NCBI RefSeq assembly: GCF_020379485.1 | Contig: NC_063449.1 | Location: 39,677,473-39,741,472 of the forward strand | Origin: Brassica napus | Lineage: Eukaryota > Streptophyta > Magnoliopsida > Brassicales > Brassicaceae | Reading direction: 5' to 3' | DNA length: 64,000 nucleotides | In this document: positions 33,041 through 47,194 of the stretch, piece after piece | Numbering within the stretch: position 1 is the first letter of the stretch | Layout of the letters: each line of letters starts with the position of its first letter | Notes under the pieces: model-generated | Told to the model about the DNA's origin: nothing | The model's database searches: none | What the model saw: the letters and a program-made list of their open reading frames with translations, nothing else | Program-made: the position numbers and the translations under genes

Positions 33041-35736
33041 AACATTTAGTCATATGTTATATTATATAACCTCTTTTAATAAAACTGAAAAATTATTATT
33101 AAAACTGAAAAAATTTAATGGATCTAACATTAGTAATATGTTATATTATATAAAATGTCACTGATAATTAGTTAAAATACTAGATCCACTAAGATAATTA
33201 AGGAAACAAAATTATAGTACTAGATATGTTTCCAAACAACTCAATAATTAAATTCGAGTCTAGACAATATAAAACCTCATTTTATCTTTGTTATATAAAA
33301 CCTAATAAAGTTAAACACACATAATTTTAATTTCCTTACACTTAAACAAAATTATGGTTGGTTGGAGCGGTAAGAGTTGTATTAGCTTTATTTTATCTAC
33401 ATTTTTTCTAAATTATCAAACATGTTTCTATATTAGTTTTTAAATTACAGCTCAAAAATAATCAAATCTACAAAAACCTCATTTCTAAATCAATATTATT
33501 TAAATAGTTTTTCTATCATTTAAGTCAATACTATTAAAACTGAATGACCTTTTTTGAGGTAACCTTGGAGTTTTAAAGTATTTACAAGTTCATGCCACTA
33601 AAATATTTTTAAGCTATGATTTTAATTAAATGTTTTTATTTTTCCAGAAATTGCAGATATTAACCATCTAAAAGATTTTATTCTGTAGAATCTTTTTCCA
33701 CTTCTTTAGTTAATTTACCATCTAAAAGTTTTTAATATATTTTCTTTAAATGAATATATCTGAGTTTTTAAATCTATATGTTTAAGAAAAGTGTGCAATT
33801 TGAGAAAGTTTAAAGCTACGGAGATGGTGACTAGGGTTTAAGAAAATTGTGCAATTTTGGTTTAAGGAAAGTGTTTATCAGTGGTTGATTTAGAGTTTCT
33901 CATTGCAGATTGAAGGTTTGTGGAAGGTTTCCCAGAGCATTACCAACGAAGGTTTGGAGTTTTCATTGTTTTAGACAAAAAAAAAAAGTAAAAGTGAGAT
34001 TGTAGTAATGGGTTTGTATTTGGTTGATGAATTGATGGCTTGGTTTCGCGTAGTTATGATGATATCGCATAGAGTTTCAGTTGTGAATTCTATCAGGATT
34101 TTTTTCCTCATCAAAGGAGAGATGAATAGATGATTTTCATTCCTCTTCAATGGTGAAATAAGGAAAAAGTTAGGGGGTTCTTTCAATATGAGTAGTCTTA
34201 ATAATTGTATGATTTTGAGACATCAAAAGGTATTCTTAATAGCATTTGTGTGGGGATAATCAATCTGTGCTGTTTGAGACATCAAAGAATTTCTTAAGAT
34301 CATTATGATATTTATTGGTGGTGATGAGGTTCTGGTTCTTTATACGGTTTTGCAAGGTGAGATTATGGTTTGTGCTGTCAATGGTAAATATAGATTATTA
34401 ATGGGTGCTCGCTTGAGAAATGGTTGTTTGATTTGTTTTTGTTTTCTAAGGAATAAATATGGATTAATGCTTAAGGAAAGTGTCTTGTGCTAGGCATCTC
34501 TCATTCTCTTAAATTCAAAGTTTGTTAAGTTTATGGAGCTTCATTATGATCCTCTTTTGTTTTTAGTTGTGTTTGTTGTTCTCTTTTGGGTTTAGCTTTC
34601 TTCAGTTTAAGCGTCAGAATATGGTATCTCACACACTTATCAATGTATAATTGGACTATAGCCCTGTTCGGCGCATGGTCGCAGCGCGTCCAGAGTCAGC
34701 GACAAAAAAAAGTGTATTTTGTTGCTTAACACACAAGACACGGAGAACAACGACGCGGTAATGTTAATAATATTAGACGCAGCGGCAGTTTCCGAACGAG
34801 ATCTGATCGCTTACAAATCCAGCGTCAGCGGCGTCTTATTCCGGTGACTTTTACTTGCATTTCCCATAGCCTTATATACATATATTCCGCTATAAAGTTC
34901 ATGGGTTATGTATATGTTGTGTTTCTGTACTTTTACTTGCATTTGGCTATGGTTTTAGCAAATTTATGGTTTAATGAATTTGGTTCTCTGTAATTTATTT
35001 TAAGGGTGAAAAGTCTTGGTTTGCTATCAATATTACAAATGTGACAATGACATTATGATTTTGTCTATCAATAAATAAGAAACTAAAAGTAAATGTGAAA
35101 CACAAAAATAAACCAATAACATTATCTAACCAACTAGCGACTAGAGAAATATGTTCCCATATACAATATTATCTCGTGTTATAGCAAAGCCAATCTACAC
35201 TTGATACTTCCATCCCTTTATAGCAAAGCCAATATTATCTCGTGTTAGTAAATATGATGGTATTCAAATTTTATTTAAATCAAAGTTGGATAGATGAAAA
35301 AAAAGTTGGATAGATGAATAATATAGTTTCACGTTTGGTTATGTTATAGTTTATTAAATAATTTTTTTATCCTGATATTATAAACATGATTTAATTTTCA
35401 TTAATATATCACAATACATTTGACATTGGTTATCCTTATATTAGTTGCTCAAAAAATGTTATCCTTATATTATAGAATAATTTTCATTAATATAATTTTG
35501 AACAGACTGGTTTACGTAAACCATATTATATAATATTAGAATTTTCAAAATGTAATATACAAACATATCATAAATTATGGCTTTATTTAAAATATATTAT
35601 CGTAAAACATCTGTTAAACCGTTAAGTATGATAGTACATATATATATATATATATACATGCTATACGTGATTTTCAACTGAGATATTAATATTATAATAG
35701 ATTTTTAGTTTATAACAAAATAATATAAACATAATA
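33041..35736. other. AT-rich intergenic, no gene seen
   Basis: 33140-33290 repeats the central spacer of the inverted repeat (31290-31440) in direct orientation: both carry 'actagatatgtttccaaa', 'aactcaataattaaatt' and 'agtcta' in the same order. At 34673-34800 a GC-rich patch (cctgttcggcgcatgg ... tttccgaacgag) looks like a small inverted-repeat element, but no target duplication could be set. A TA run lies near 35638-35655. The open frame at 34305-34493 has no recognisable features. Confidence 0.5.
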
Positions 35737-37419
35737 CTAGATTTTGACCCGCGGTTTGAAAGCGCGGAATATTTTTCGTTGAAAAATTTATTAATCCATC
35801 TATTTGTTCACTAATATATTTAGGCACGTGCTTCGATTTTCAGTTCGACTGTAATTTGTTATTTTTTTTGTTTTCGGTTTCGGTTGTGATTTTGTTTTTT
35901 TTTCGAATTAAAAAATATAGGGACCGTTCGATTATTTGTGAATTTAGGTTTGGTTTCGGATTAATTAGTTTAGTTCTCAGTTTGATTGGGATAAAAATAT
36001 TCAAAACTCGATAAAGTTTCGAGTTTAATTTGGTGCTGGTTCGATACCTTTTTTAGATAATATGGTTAAAAATCACATTTTTGTATTTTTAGAACAAAAT
36101 CGGCTAAATTTAAATATTTAACATATAATATTCTTGTGATTTCGTTGTATTGAGAAATCCGTATCTTATATAGTAATATTTCTTATCTTTTATAAATTTA
36201 TTTATATTGAAGTTGATTTTAATAATGAAAATAAATTATATTTAAAACTCTTGCAATATATAATAACTTCCGAAAATTATAAGGATTTTTTTATTTTAAA
36301 ATTAACATTTATAATACAAAATCAGAACCATTTTAAAATTAATTCATAAAAATAACAATTTTTAATAAGAACAAAATTTATCTATGTTTATGTTAACGAA
36401 TATAAAAAAATAAAAACTGAACTTTAAAGCCTATAGGATCAAAAATTACATGAAGGGTTACTGGTAAGTTGGGCTTACAAATCAAAGACCAACTTTTGTT
36501 TTCTATAACCCAACCCAAAATAAGTTTAAGTATCCTAAAACCGACAAAAGAGAATGCTTAGGTTTTAGGAGAAACTTAGGGAGAAAGTTGGGGGATCTTC
36601 TATTTATTATCGAATATATCTATCTTTTAAGATTAGTATTCGGAAAATTCAGTTACCATATCAAACAGAATATATTCTCTGCATGTTCATCAAGTTAATT
36701 CAATTAAATCGGAAAATCTTGTTTCTATATATTCTCTTTTGAATTTATTTTGTGTAGCAATTACGAAAATGGATGTTATAGAGAATATTCTTGGAATTTA
36801 TTTGATTTGAATCCGAAAATCTATGAGTTTCTATTTATTACGTTTTATATTTAATTTATATACCAAATTTTGTAAATATAAATATTTAATTATTTAAATA
36901 TTATTGGCTGTTTAAAAGGTCAATAACATTGAAAACCGATGATTTTAAAATATGCTAACCCTATACTATAATAGTATAATTAATATTATTGAAAGATAAT
37001 ATTTAATATATTTTGGCAATTTCATATAAGAAAATTTTAAATAAGACGTAGGCATTATAATAAACTCCAATATATTTGGTATAGTTTTTTGGACAATGGG
37101 TTTTTGATGGTGTTAATAGGGTTTGAATAGAGTTAGGGTTTGAATAGAGTTTTAGGGTATAGGGTTAGAACACAAACGAATATGAATGGGTTAGTAAACA
37201 TACACGAAATAGGGAAATAGGCTTAAAAACGATGGATAAATTGTTTAAATTATTAGGTTATTTTGTTTAATTTGACAGAAACATGTTACTTTCTAATATG
37301 TTGGACTTTTAATTTCTGAAAACCATTAAAAACAATTAAAAAGGTAATGGAAATTTTTTTAATTAATTGAAAAAGTCAGGAGCATAATCATAAGAAGAAT
37401 TTTGCTTTAATAGTATAGA
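35737..37419 (-). mobile_element. Non-autonomous Helitron (1683 bp)
   Basis: On the minus strand it begins TCTATACTATTAAAGC after A and ends CAAAATCTAG before T, with a hairpin CCGCG-ctttcaaac-CGCGG about 11 bases from the 3' end. These are classic Brassicaceae Helitron ends. The body is AT-rich with 'ttcggtt' type repeats near 35830-36060 and no RepHel coding capacity. Confidence 0.85.
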
Positions 37420-38763
37420 TTCCACTACAAATTCCCTTGATTGTTCATATAGTCGACATATCTTTGATTTTCTTTTTAAAATGGTAACTATTTTGAATAT
37501 ATTTAAACTAAAAATAAAAAAAGGATATATTTCAACAATCAATCAATTTAAGATCTTCCAAAACTTAAAAATTATGTTAAGCGCCACTCAAATATTTTCC
37601 ATTATTTCCCATAGCCTTATATACATATATTTTTTTTTACTAACCTACATTAACTATTTGTCTAATCTTATTTAAGTATATTCTTGCAAATCAACATTAT
37701 TAAAATAAGGTCGATGATTGGACCATAATTAATAGAATTTTTTTTTGAATTAATAGAAACTTTCTTAAACTATTAAAAGTAATATTAAAATTACTATTTC
37801 TAAGATATGTCTGAAATTAAATAAAATTTTTAAAAGCAAAATATAAGAAATAAATACTTATTTACATAGAATTGGATATTTAAAGTACTTATTTAAATTT
37901 AATACTTATTTTTAGATATCATTTCAAAATAATATATAGAGTTGAATATTATTATATATTTATATTTGTGATTTATTCAGACATTCAGATCAGTTATTCG
38001 GATTTTTTAAAGATTTTTCGGATTTTTGGGTTATCCGTTCGAGTTCGAATGATAACATTTTGGGTTCACATATGTTTTGTACTATCATAGAAAATTTATT
38101 CTGGTATTTCTTACATTTGTGACCAAGTAAATATGAGATTTTTTTGGTTTGGGTTCGGTTCAGACTTATGGTTAAGAATTTTATGTTGAAATCTGCTTTA
38201 AATAAAGAGAAAATGCGATTATATGATAGAAAATTTTCACCCAAAATATTATCCAGAGCTTTTAAGCTTATAACACATACAACCTACATCAAATTTTACA
38301 CTTACAATCCAACTGATTATCACCCTCGTCTTTGGTTATGCTTGACTCTCTCAAAATAAATAAAAATTTAATTTAAAATAAATAACTCATGTAGGGACAC
38401 ACTGACAATAAAAATTAAATAAAACACATTTCTGATCCATGTACATTGCTAAACAAAAATGCACAATAAGCCAAGTACTACAAGGTTGCATTCAGCAAGC
38501 AAAAAATAATATAAGAGCCAACTTTCAAAAACTCAGAACAATGCCCTCCTAAATAGAAATCAATGAGGAACAGATTGGTGATACAAAATAAGACTAAGAC
38601 TTATATAACAGTACATAATGCACGAGACAAAGAAACATGACCAAACAAAGTCGAATCAGAACATGAGATTTGCAAGGGAAAAGTAGTACAACGCAAAAAA
38701 TCATGATTGCTCAAATGGTAAATACCAAAATGCAAAACCATCAAACTCTCTCTGTCTCTTCTT
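37420..38763. other. Intergenic and HEMB1 downstream region
   Basis: No gene seen. 38459-38592 is the stretch whose relative is found at 22633-22756. The HEMB1 3' untranslated region occupies the right end. Confidence 0.5.
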
Positions 38764-41015
<2,252 letters not shown>

Positions 41016-41347
41016 GATGAATCTGCAAAACACAGATTGAGAAACCCATCAGCTGAATTTGCAGAAAGTTGGAGTCTTTTTTTTAAAGAGATAATCAAAA
41101 GCAAGCAAAGATCGAAGCTTTGACTAAACAGAGCAATCGTGTGAAGTCAAAAAGATCAAAGCTTTCTTCGTTCAAAGTGACAGTTTCAGAAGCAAAGATG
41201 AAACGGAGAAAAGTGTTGACGAACCTTGGATGCGAAGAAGTTGGTGAGGAGAAGAAGAAGCAAATGAGAAAGATAAGTTTGGATGATCGTCGTCGTTGAC
41301 GATATTGACAAAGGAGATAGATACAGCTCGAGGACTGAAACTGGAGC

Positions 41348-41384
41348 TGGGCCTGTTATAGAATTAAACTGGGCCTAATGGGCC
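41348..41384. promoter_or_regulatory. Three site II elements between HEMB1 and RPS23-like
   Basis: TGGGCC occurs at 41348, 41370 and 41379 in the divergent promoter. Further toward RPS23, ATTAGGGTTTT telo-box motifs lie near 41487 and 41538. The cluster could drive both genes. Confidence 0.6.
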
Positions 41385-41628
41385 TGTATCAGAGATTGTG
41401 AAGCGGTCCACCGGTAGATAGCTTGATGCCAAAGTCTCTTTCCTGTGTGTTATTATTATAAATGAGAAGCGGCACTACCAACTCCATTAGGGTTTTTTTT
41501 TTTTTTTTTTTTTTTTTGCTAAAATTTGTAACTCTATTAGGGTTTTCAGCTGCTGCAAAGTTTTATCACATATTGTTGCGTGTTGCAAAAGCATCGTTGC
41601 TGTTAATCTTTCTCCTCCATCGACAAAC

Positions 41629-42603
41629 ATGGGGTATTGTTTGTTCTTTTAGTGTTTTATCGAATTCTTTTTGTTAATGTAATTTTTTGGTTATCATTGA
41701 GAATTATATAGGAGATTATGCATCAGTGCGTGTTTGTTTCTAGAGATGTATGCTAAGTGTGCTAAGTTAATATGGAGATTTAGTGTGTTAGATGACTGGA
41801 TTGTGTTGTACGTTTATGAAAGCTTTCTATTTTATGATCTCTATAACTTGAATTGGTTATTAGTGTGTGTATGAATCATGATGAATCTGAGATGAAGGTC
41901 TGAATCGTCTGATCTTCGTTCATATGAGTTTGCTTCTGCTTTGTTTTATGATTATCAAATGAAGTGTCTGGTCTTCTTATGTTGCATCCTATGGTGATAA
42001 TATTTTACAGAAAGACAAGGGGTATGGGATCTGCACGTGTTCAAAAAGTGCATCGGAAAAAACAGAGGTGGTCAGACAAGAGCTACAAGAAGGCTCACCT
42101 AGGAAATGAATGGAATAAGCCTCTTGCCGGATCTTCTCACGCCAAGGGAATCGTCCTTGAGCTCATGTAAGACATAGAATACGCTTCTTTACCTGTTTTA
42201 TTTTTTTTGGAGTGGACGTTGTTGAGGATGAGCGAGTCCTGTCTGTTTGATTATGCAGAGGAATGGAGGCTAAGCAGCCAAACTCTGCTATCCGTAAGTG
42301 TGTTAGAGTACAGCTTGTCAAGAATGGAAAGAAAGTTGCTGCTTTTGTCCCCAACGATGGTTGTTTGAACCTCATCGAGCCAAATGTAAAGTCTAATAAT
42401 AAAAAAAGACTGTAACAATTGTCCAAAGGTTGAAATCATTTTTTGTGTTATGATGTTCGCAGGACGAGGTGTTGATCTCTGGATTTGGGCGTAAGGGTCA
42501 TGCTGTGGGAGATATCCCAGGAGTAAGGTACAAGGTCGTCAATGTTTCTGGTGTTTCACTCTCTGCTCTTTACAAGGGCAAGAAGGAGAAGCCAAGGTCT
42601 TAA
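41629..42603 (+). CDS. RPS23: 40S ribosomal protein S23 (uS12), divergent copy
   Basis: Four exons: 41629-41633, 42011-42166, 42259-42385 and 42463-42603, GT-AG throughout, giving 142 residues, the exact length of eukaryotic RPS23. Exon 1 holds only ATGGG. uS12 lines the decoding centre; the VPNDGCLN loop containing the proline that is hydroxylated in eukaryotes is intact, as are [10 protein letters not shown] and [12 protein letters not shown]. Compared with my memory of the two Arabidopsis cytosolic RPS23 proteins it is unusually diverged, especially residues 9-20 ([11 protein letters not shown]) and in VLELIG, where Lys is usual. Telo-box and site II motifs upstream suggest normal ribosomal-gene regulation. 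It could be a functional variant paralogue or a recently relaxed copy; no disabling change is visible. Confidence 0.9.
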
Positions 42604-42675
42604 ACAAAACCTTCAAAGCTTTTGAATTTTATTTTGATGGCACAAGCACTTTTCAGTATTTTTTAGTTAAATAAA

Positions 42676-43112
42676 AGAACTCTTGTGTTCTGTTCGACTT
42701 TGAGATTCAATAACTTGGTGTGTTAAAACTTTTATTTTGATGAGTATTTGCGTTTAGTTTATTCGACCTTATAATTTGTCATTGGCAATGCCATGGTATT
42801 CTATTATTATTACAAAACACAGTGATACATATCACTACATAAGGATGATACTTATTCGTAATCCTGGCAATTATAAAAGTCACAGAGATAAACAAAAGTC
42901 ACACAGCCAGCTTACAAACTGAATAATGTAGCCAAACAAGTTTAATATCAGATCAGTGACCGATCAAAACGACCAGAACTTGGTAAACTTAGTACCTATA
43001 ATCATCATCAAAGATCATGTAGTTATTGCTTTCTCCTCCTCTCCTCCCTCTTTCATAACTACCCTTCTGCGTTAAAAAACAACAACATCCATTAAACATT
43101 CTAACATAAACA
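42676..43112. repeat. Duplicated block, copy A (RPS23 3' flank plus HVA22C last exon)
   Basis: Matches 47195-47317 joined to 48970-49286. It includes the RPS23 3' flank from 'ctttgagattcaataacttggtg' and a copy of the final HVA22C exon. No Helitron is present here, so it shows the uninterrupted state near 42797. Confidence 0.9.
42989..43068 (-). pseudogene. Orphan copy of the last HVA22C exon
   Basis: Still has an AG acceptor, an open frame and the stop found in the real exon at 49242-49159, but no upstream HVA22C exons; the ~160-bp repeat array begins where the intron should continue. Confidence 0.8.
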
Positions 43113-44033
43113 ATTTATTGATAAAAAATTCTAAAAGAATACACATTTAGAAAAGAAATTCTTGTTATGCTAATTTGAAAATCACAATCTTAAATATAAA
43201 ATATTTCTCTACAAAAATGAAAACTTGCCAAAATAGCCTTTTAAAAGAATTATTAAAAAATAAAATTATTGATTAAAAATTCTAACAGAATACTCATCTA
43301 TCTAAATATTTTTTTTATCCTAATTTGTAAATCACAATCCAAAATCTACAATATTTTTCTATAAAAATGATAACTTTCAAAAAATAGCATTTTTGAAAAA
43401 ACATTATTTTAAAAATACAACTTATTGGTTAAAAATTCTAAAAGAATAACCATCTATTTACAAAAATACTTGTTATCCTAATTTGTAAATCACAATCCCA
43501 AATCTACAATATTTCTCTATAAAAATGATAACTTTCCAAAAATATCATTTTTGATAAAGTTGATTTTAAAAATATAACATACTGATAAAAATTCTAAAAT
43601 AGTACCTTTCTATAAACAAAATTTCTTATTATGCTATTTTGCAAGCCACATTCCCAAATATACAATATCTGTTAAGTTCAAAAAAAAAAAATATACAATA
43701 TCTGTCACAAAAATGAAAACTTTCCAATATAGCATTTAAAAAAATTATTTAAAACAGTTATTGATTAAATATTCTAAAAGAATACTCATTTATCTACAAA
43801 AAATCATGTTATCCTAATTTGTAAATCATAATCCCAAATCTACAATATTTCTCTACAAAAATGAAAAATTTCCAAAAATAGAATTTTTGAGAATTTTATC
43901 TATAATATACAACTTATTGATCAAAAAATCTAAAAGAATACTCATTTATCAACAAAAATTATTGATATCCTAATTTCTAAATCACAAGTCCAAATGTACA
44001 ATAATTCTCTACAAAAATAAAAACTTTTTTTTT

Positions 44034-44165
44034 AACGTCTAATTAATTATGCTATTACAACGATGAAATATTAAATAGACGATTCTACAGCCGACAATTC
44101 TACCACCATATGAGAATGCACGTCTGACTGCATCACTCTGAGCCGTCCTATGAGATCCATGTTTT
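44034..44165. repeat. Dispersed repeat inserted in the array
   Basis: The stretch 'cagccgacaattctaccaccatatgagaatgcac ... gagatccatgttttc' breaks the array rhythm and resembles 17500-17580. Class unknown. Confidence 0.5.
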
Positions 44166-44778
44166 CAAATGAAAACTTTTATAAAATAGAATTTTGAGAA
44201 TTTTATCTAAAAATACTACCTATTGATAAAAAATCTAAAAGAATACTCATCTTTCAACAAAAATTCTTGTTATCCTAATTTCTGAATCACAACCTCAAAT
44301 GTATAATATTTCTCTACAAAAATGAAAAATTTCCTAAAATAGAATTTTTAAGAATTTTATCTAAAAAATACTACCTATTAATCAAAAAATCTAAAGGAAA
44401 ATTCATCAATAAAAAAACATGTTATCCTAATTTCTAAATCACAATCCCAAATTTAACAATATTTATATATATAATAAAAACTTTCCTTAAATAGAATTTT
44501 TGAAAATTTTATTTAAAAATCTAAAAGAATACTCATCTATCAAAAAAAATTCTTGTTATCCTAATTTCTAAATCACAACCCCAAATTTACAATATTTCTC
44601 TATAAAAATGAAAACTTTCCTAAAATAGATTATATGAGAATTTTATTTTAAAAATACAACCTATTGATAAAAAAAATCTAAAAGAATACTCATCTATCAA
44701 CAAAAATTCTTGTTATCATAATTTCTAAATCACAACCCCAAATTTACAATATTTCTATATATGAATGAAAACTTTCCT

Positions 44779-45125
44779 CTCCATGCGGAGATGGAAGCAT
44801 TACTCTGGGCTATGGAATGTATGAGAAATTTACGGCAATCTCAGGTTACGTTTGCAACGGATTGTTCTCAATTGGTGAAGATGGTTTCGGAACCAGAAGA
44901 GTGGCCAGTTTTTGCAAGTTATTTGGAAGACATCAAAAATCTGAGAGCAAGTTTTCTCCAATCAGAGATCGTTCATGTACCAAGAGCGCAGAATACAAAG
45001 GCGGATAGCCTAGCACGCAATGTTAGGATTCAGCCGTCTTTCGTCGTTCACATGGATCAATATCTCCCGGCTTGGTTTACAGAGTCTGTATGAGTTTGTA
45101 AAGTTGACGACAAAAAAAAAAAAAA
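44779..45125 (+). mobile_element. 5'-truncated LINE insertion encoding part of an RNase H domain
   Basis: The insert ends in a run of about 14 A and is flanked by atgaaaactttcct on both sides (44765-44778 and 45126-45139), a 14-bp target duplication typical of LINE retrotransposition. The open frame (up to the TGA near 45091) encodes HAEMEALLWAMECMRNLR and FATDCSQLVKM, motifs of the RNase H-like (RVT_3) domain at the C-terminus of plant L1 elements. Only the last 110 codons were copied, so it is dead on arrival. It is close in sequence to the LINE at 63353-64000. Confidence 0.9.
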
Positions 45126-47194
45126 ATGAAAACTTTCCTAAAATTGAATTTTTGAGAATTATATTTAAAAAATATAACTATTTATCAAAAAATCTAAAAT
45201 AATACTCATCTATCAACAAAAATTCTTGTTTTCCTAATTTCTAAATCACAACCCAAAATGTACAATATTTCTCTATAAAAATAAAAAAATTCCTAAAATA
45301 GAATATTTTGGAATTTTATCTAAAAAATACAACATATTGACTAAAAAATCTAACAGAATACTCATCTATCAACAAAAATTATTGTTATGCTACTTTGTAA
45401 ATTAGAATATTCAAATCTACAATATTTCTCTATGAAAATGAAAACTTTCCTAAAATAGAATTTTTGAGGATTTTATCTAAAATATACAACCTATTGATCA
45501 AAAAATCTAAAAGAATACTTATCTATCAACAAAAATTATTGTTATCCTACTTTCTAAATTAAAATCTTCAAATCTACAATATTTCTCTATGAAAATGAAA
45601 ACTTTTCAAAAATAGAATTTTTGTGAATTTTATCTAAGATATACAACCTATTGATCAAAAAATCTAAAAGAATACTTATCTATCAACAAAAATTCTTGTT
45701 GTCCTAATTTCTAAATGACAACCACAAATTTACAATATTTCTATTTAAAAATGAAAACTTTCCTAAAATAGAATTTTTGAAAATTTTATTTTAAAAATAC
45801 AACCTATTGATAAAAAAAAGAATACTCATCTATCAACAAAATTTTTCTTATCCCAATTTCTAAATCACATTCTCAAATCTACACTATTTTTCTACAAAAA
45901 TGATAACTTTTCTAAAATAGAATTATTGAGAACTTTATTTAAAAATACAACATATTAATCAAAAATCTAAAAAAAAATACTCATTTTGTTATCCTGGTTT
46001 CTAAATCACAACCTCAAATCTACAATATTTTTCTATAAACATGAAAACTCTCTTAAAATAGAGTTTTTGAGCTTTTTATTTTAACAATACATTCTATTGA
46101 ACAAAAAATCTAAAAGAATACTCATTTATCAACAAAAATTCTTCTTATCCTAATTTATAAATTACAACCCTAAATCTACAATATTTTTCTATAAAAATGG
46201 TAACTTTCCTAAAATAGAACTTTTTAAAAAAAATTTAGAATTTTATCTAAAAATTACAGCCTATTGTTCAAAAATCTAAAAGAATATTCGTTTAATAACA
46301 AAAATTCTAATTATTCTAATTTCTAAATCACAAAGTCAAATCTACAATATTTCTCAATAAAAATGAAAACTTTCCTAAAATAGAATTTTTGAGAGAATTT
46401 TATTTTAAAAATACAACATATTGTTCAAAAAAAATAAAAGAATACTCATCTATCAAAAAAAATTCTTGTTATCCTAATTTCTAAATCACAATCCCAAACT
46501 TACAATATTTTTCAATAAAAATGATAACTTTCCTAATTTGTAAATCACAATACCAAATCTACAATATTTATTTACAAAAATGATATTTTCTCAAATAGAG
46601 TAGTTTTGAAAAAGTCTATTTTAAAAATATAACTTACTGATCAAAAATTCTAAGAGAAAAACCATCTATCAACAAAAACTCTTGTTGTTCTAATTTCTAA
46701 ATCAAAATCTCAAATCTACATTTTTTTTGTACAAAATGAAAACTTTCCAGAAATAGCATTTTTATAAAAGTTTATTTAAAAATACACAACTTATTGATTA
46801 AAATTTTTAAAGAATACTCATATATCTACAAAAATTCTTATTATCGTAATTTGTAAATCGAAATCCCAAATATTGTAAGGATTACTTTCCAAAAATAGCA
46901 TTTTTAAAATAAAATAAAAATTTAAAATACAATTTATTGATTAAAAATTCTAAAAGAATACTCATCTATCTACAAAAATTCTTATTATCCTGATTTGTAA
47001 ATCACAATCCCATATATACAATATTTATCTATAAAAATGATAATTTTCCAAAAATTTCAATTTATAAAAAGTGTACAAAAAAATACAACTTATTGATTAA
47101 AAATTCTAAAAAAATATCTATATGTCAACAAAAACTTTTGTTATCTTAATTTCTAAATTATTATCTCAAATCTACGGCGTTTCTCTTCAAAAAT

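Larger units (their letters stand above)
43113..47194. repeat. Tandem array of ~24 units of 155-160 bp
   Basis: Each unit runs through 'ctaaatcacaaccc', 'ctacaatatttctct', 'aaaaatgaaaactttcc', 'aaaatagaatttttgag', 'caacctattgat', 'aaaagaatactcatct' and 'aacaaaaattcttgttatcc'. The phase marker 'acaatattt' recurs at about 43350, 43507, 43844, 44460, 44590, 44749, 45260, 45420, 45580, 45736, 46022, 46182, 46346, 46504, 46562, 46714, 47020 and others. Units are diverged by several to many percent, with two insertions (44034-44165 and the LINE at 44779). It is very AT-rich and has no coding content of its own. Confidence 0.9.

Noticed and set aside
34673..34800. Small GC-rich MITE with 'ctgttcgg' inverted ends
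   Set aside because: The inverted ends are short and no target-site duplication could be fixed, so it is mentioned only in the intergenic entry.
41879..41925. C-box (ATGATGA) and CTGA in the first RPS23-like intron, as in an intronic C/D snoRNA
   Set aside because: The boxes are only about 25-30 nt apart, with no terminal stem or proper C'/D' arrangement.
43113..47194. CRISPR-like or other spaced repeat array
   Set aside because: The units are contiguous diverged tandem repeats of about 155-160 bp with no unique spacers, in a plant nuclear genome.
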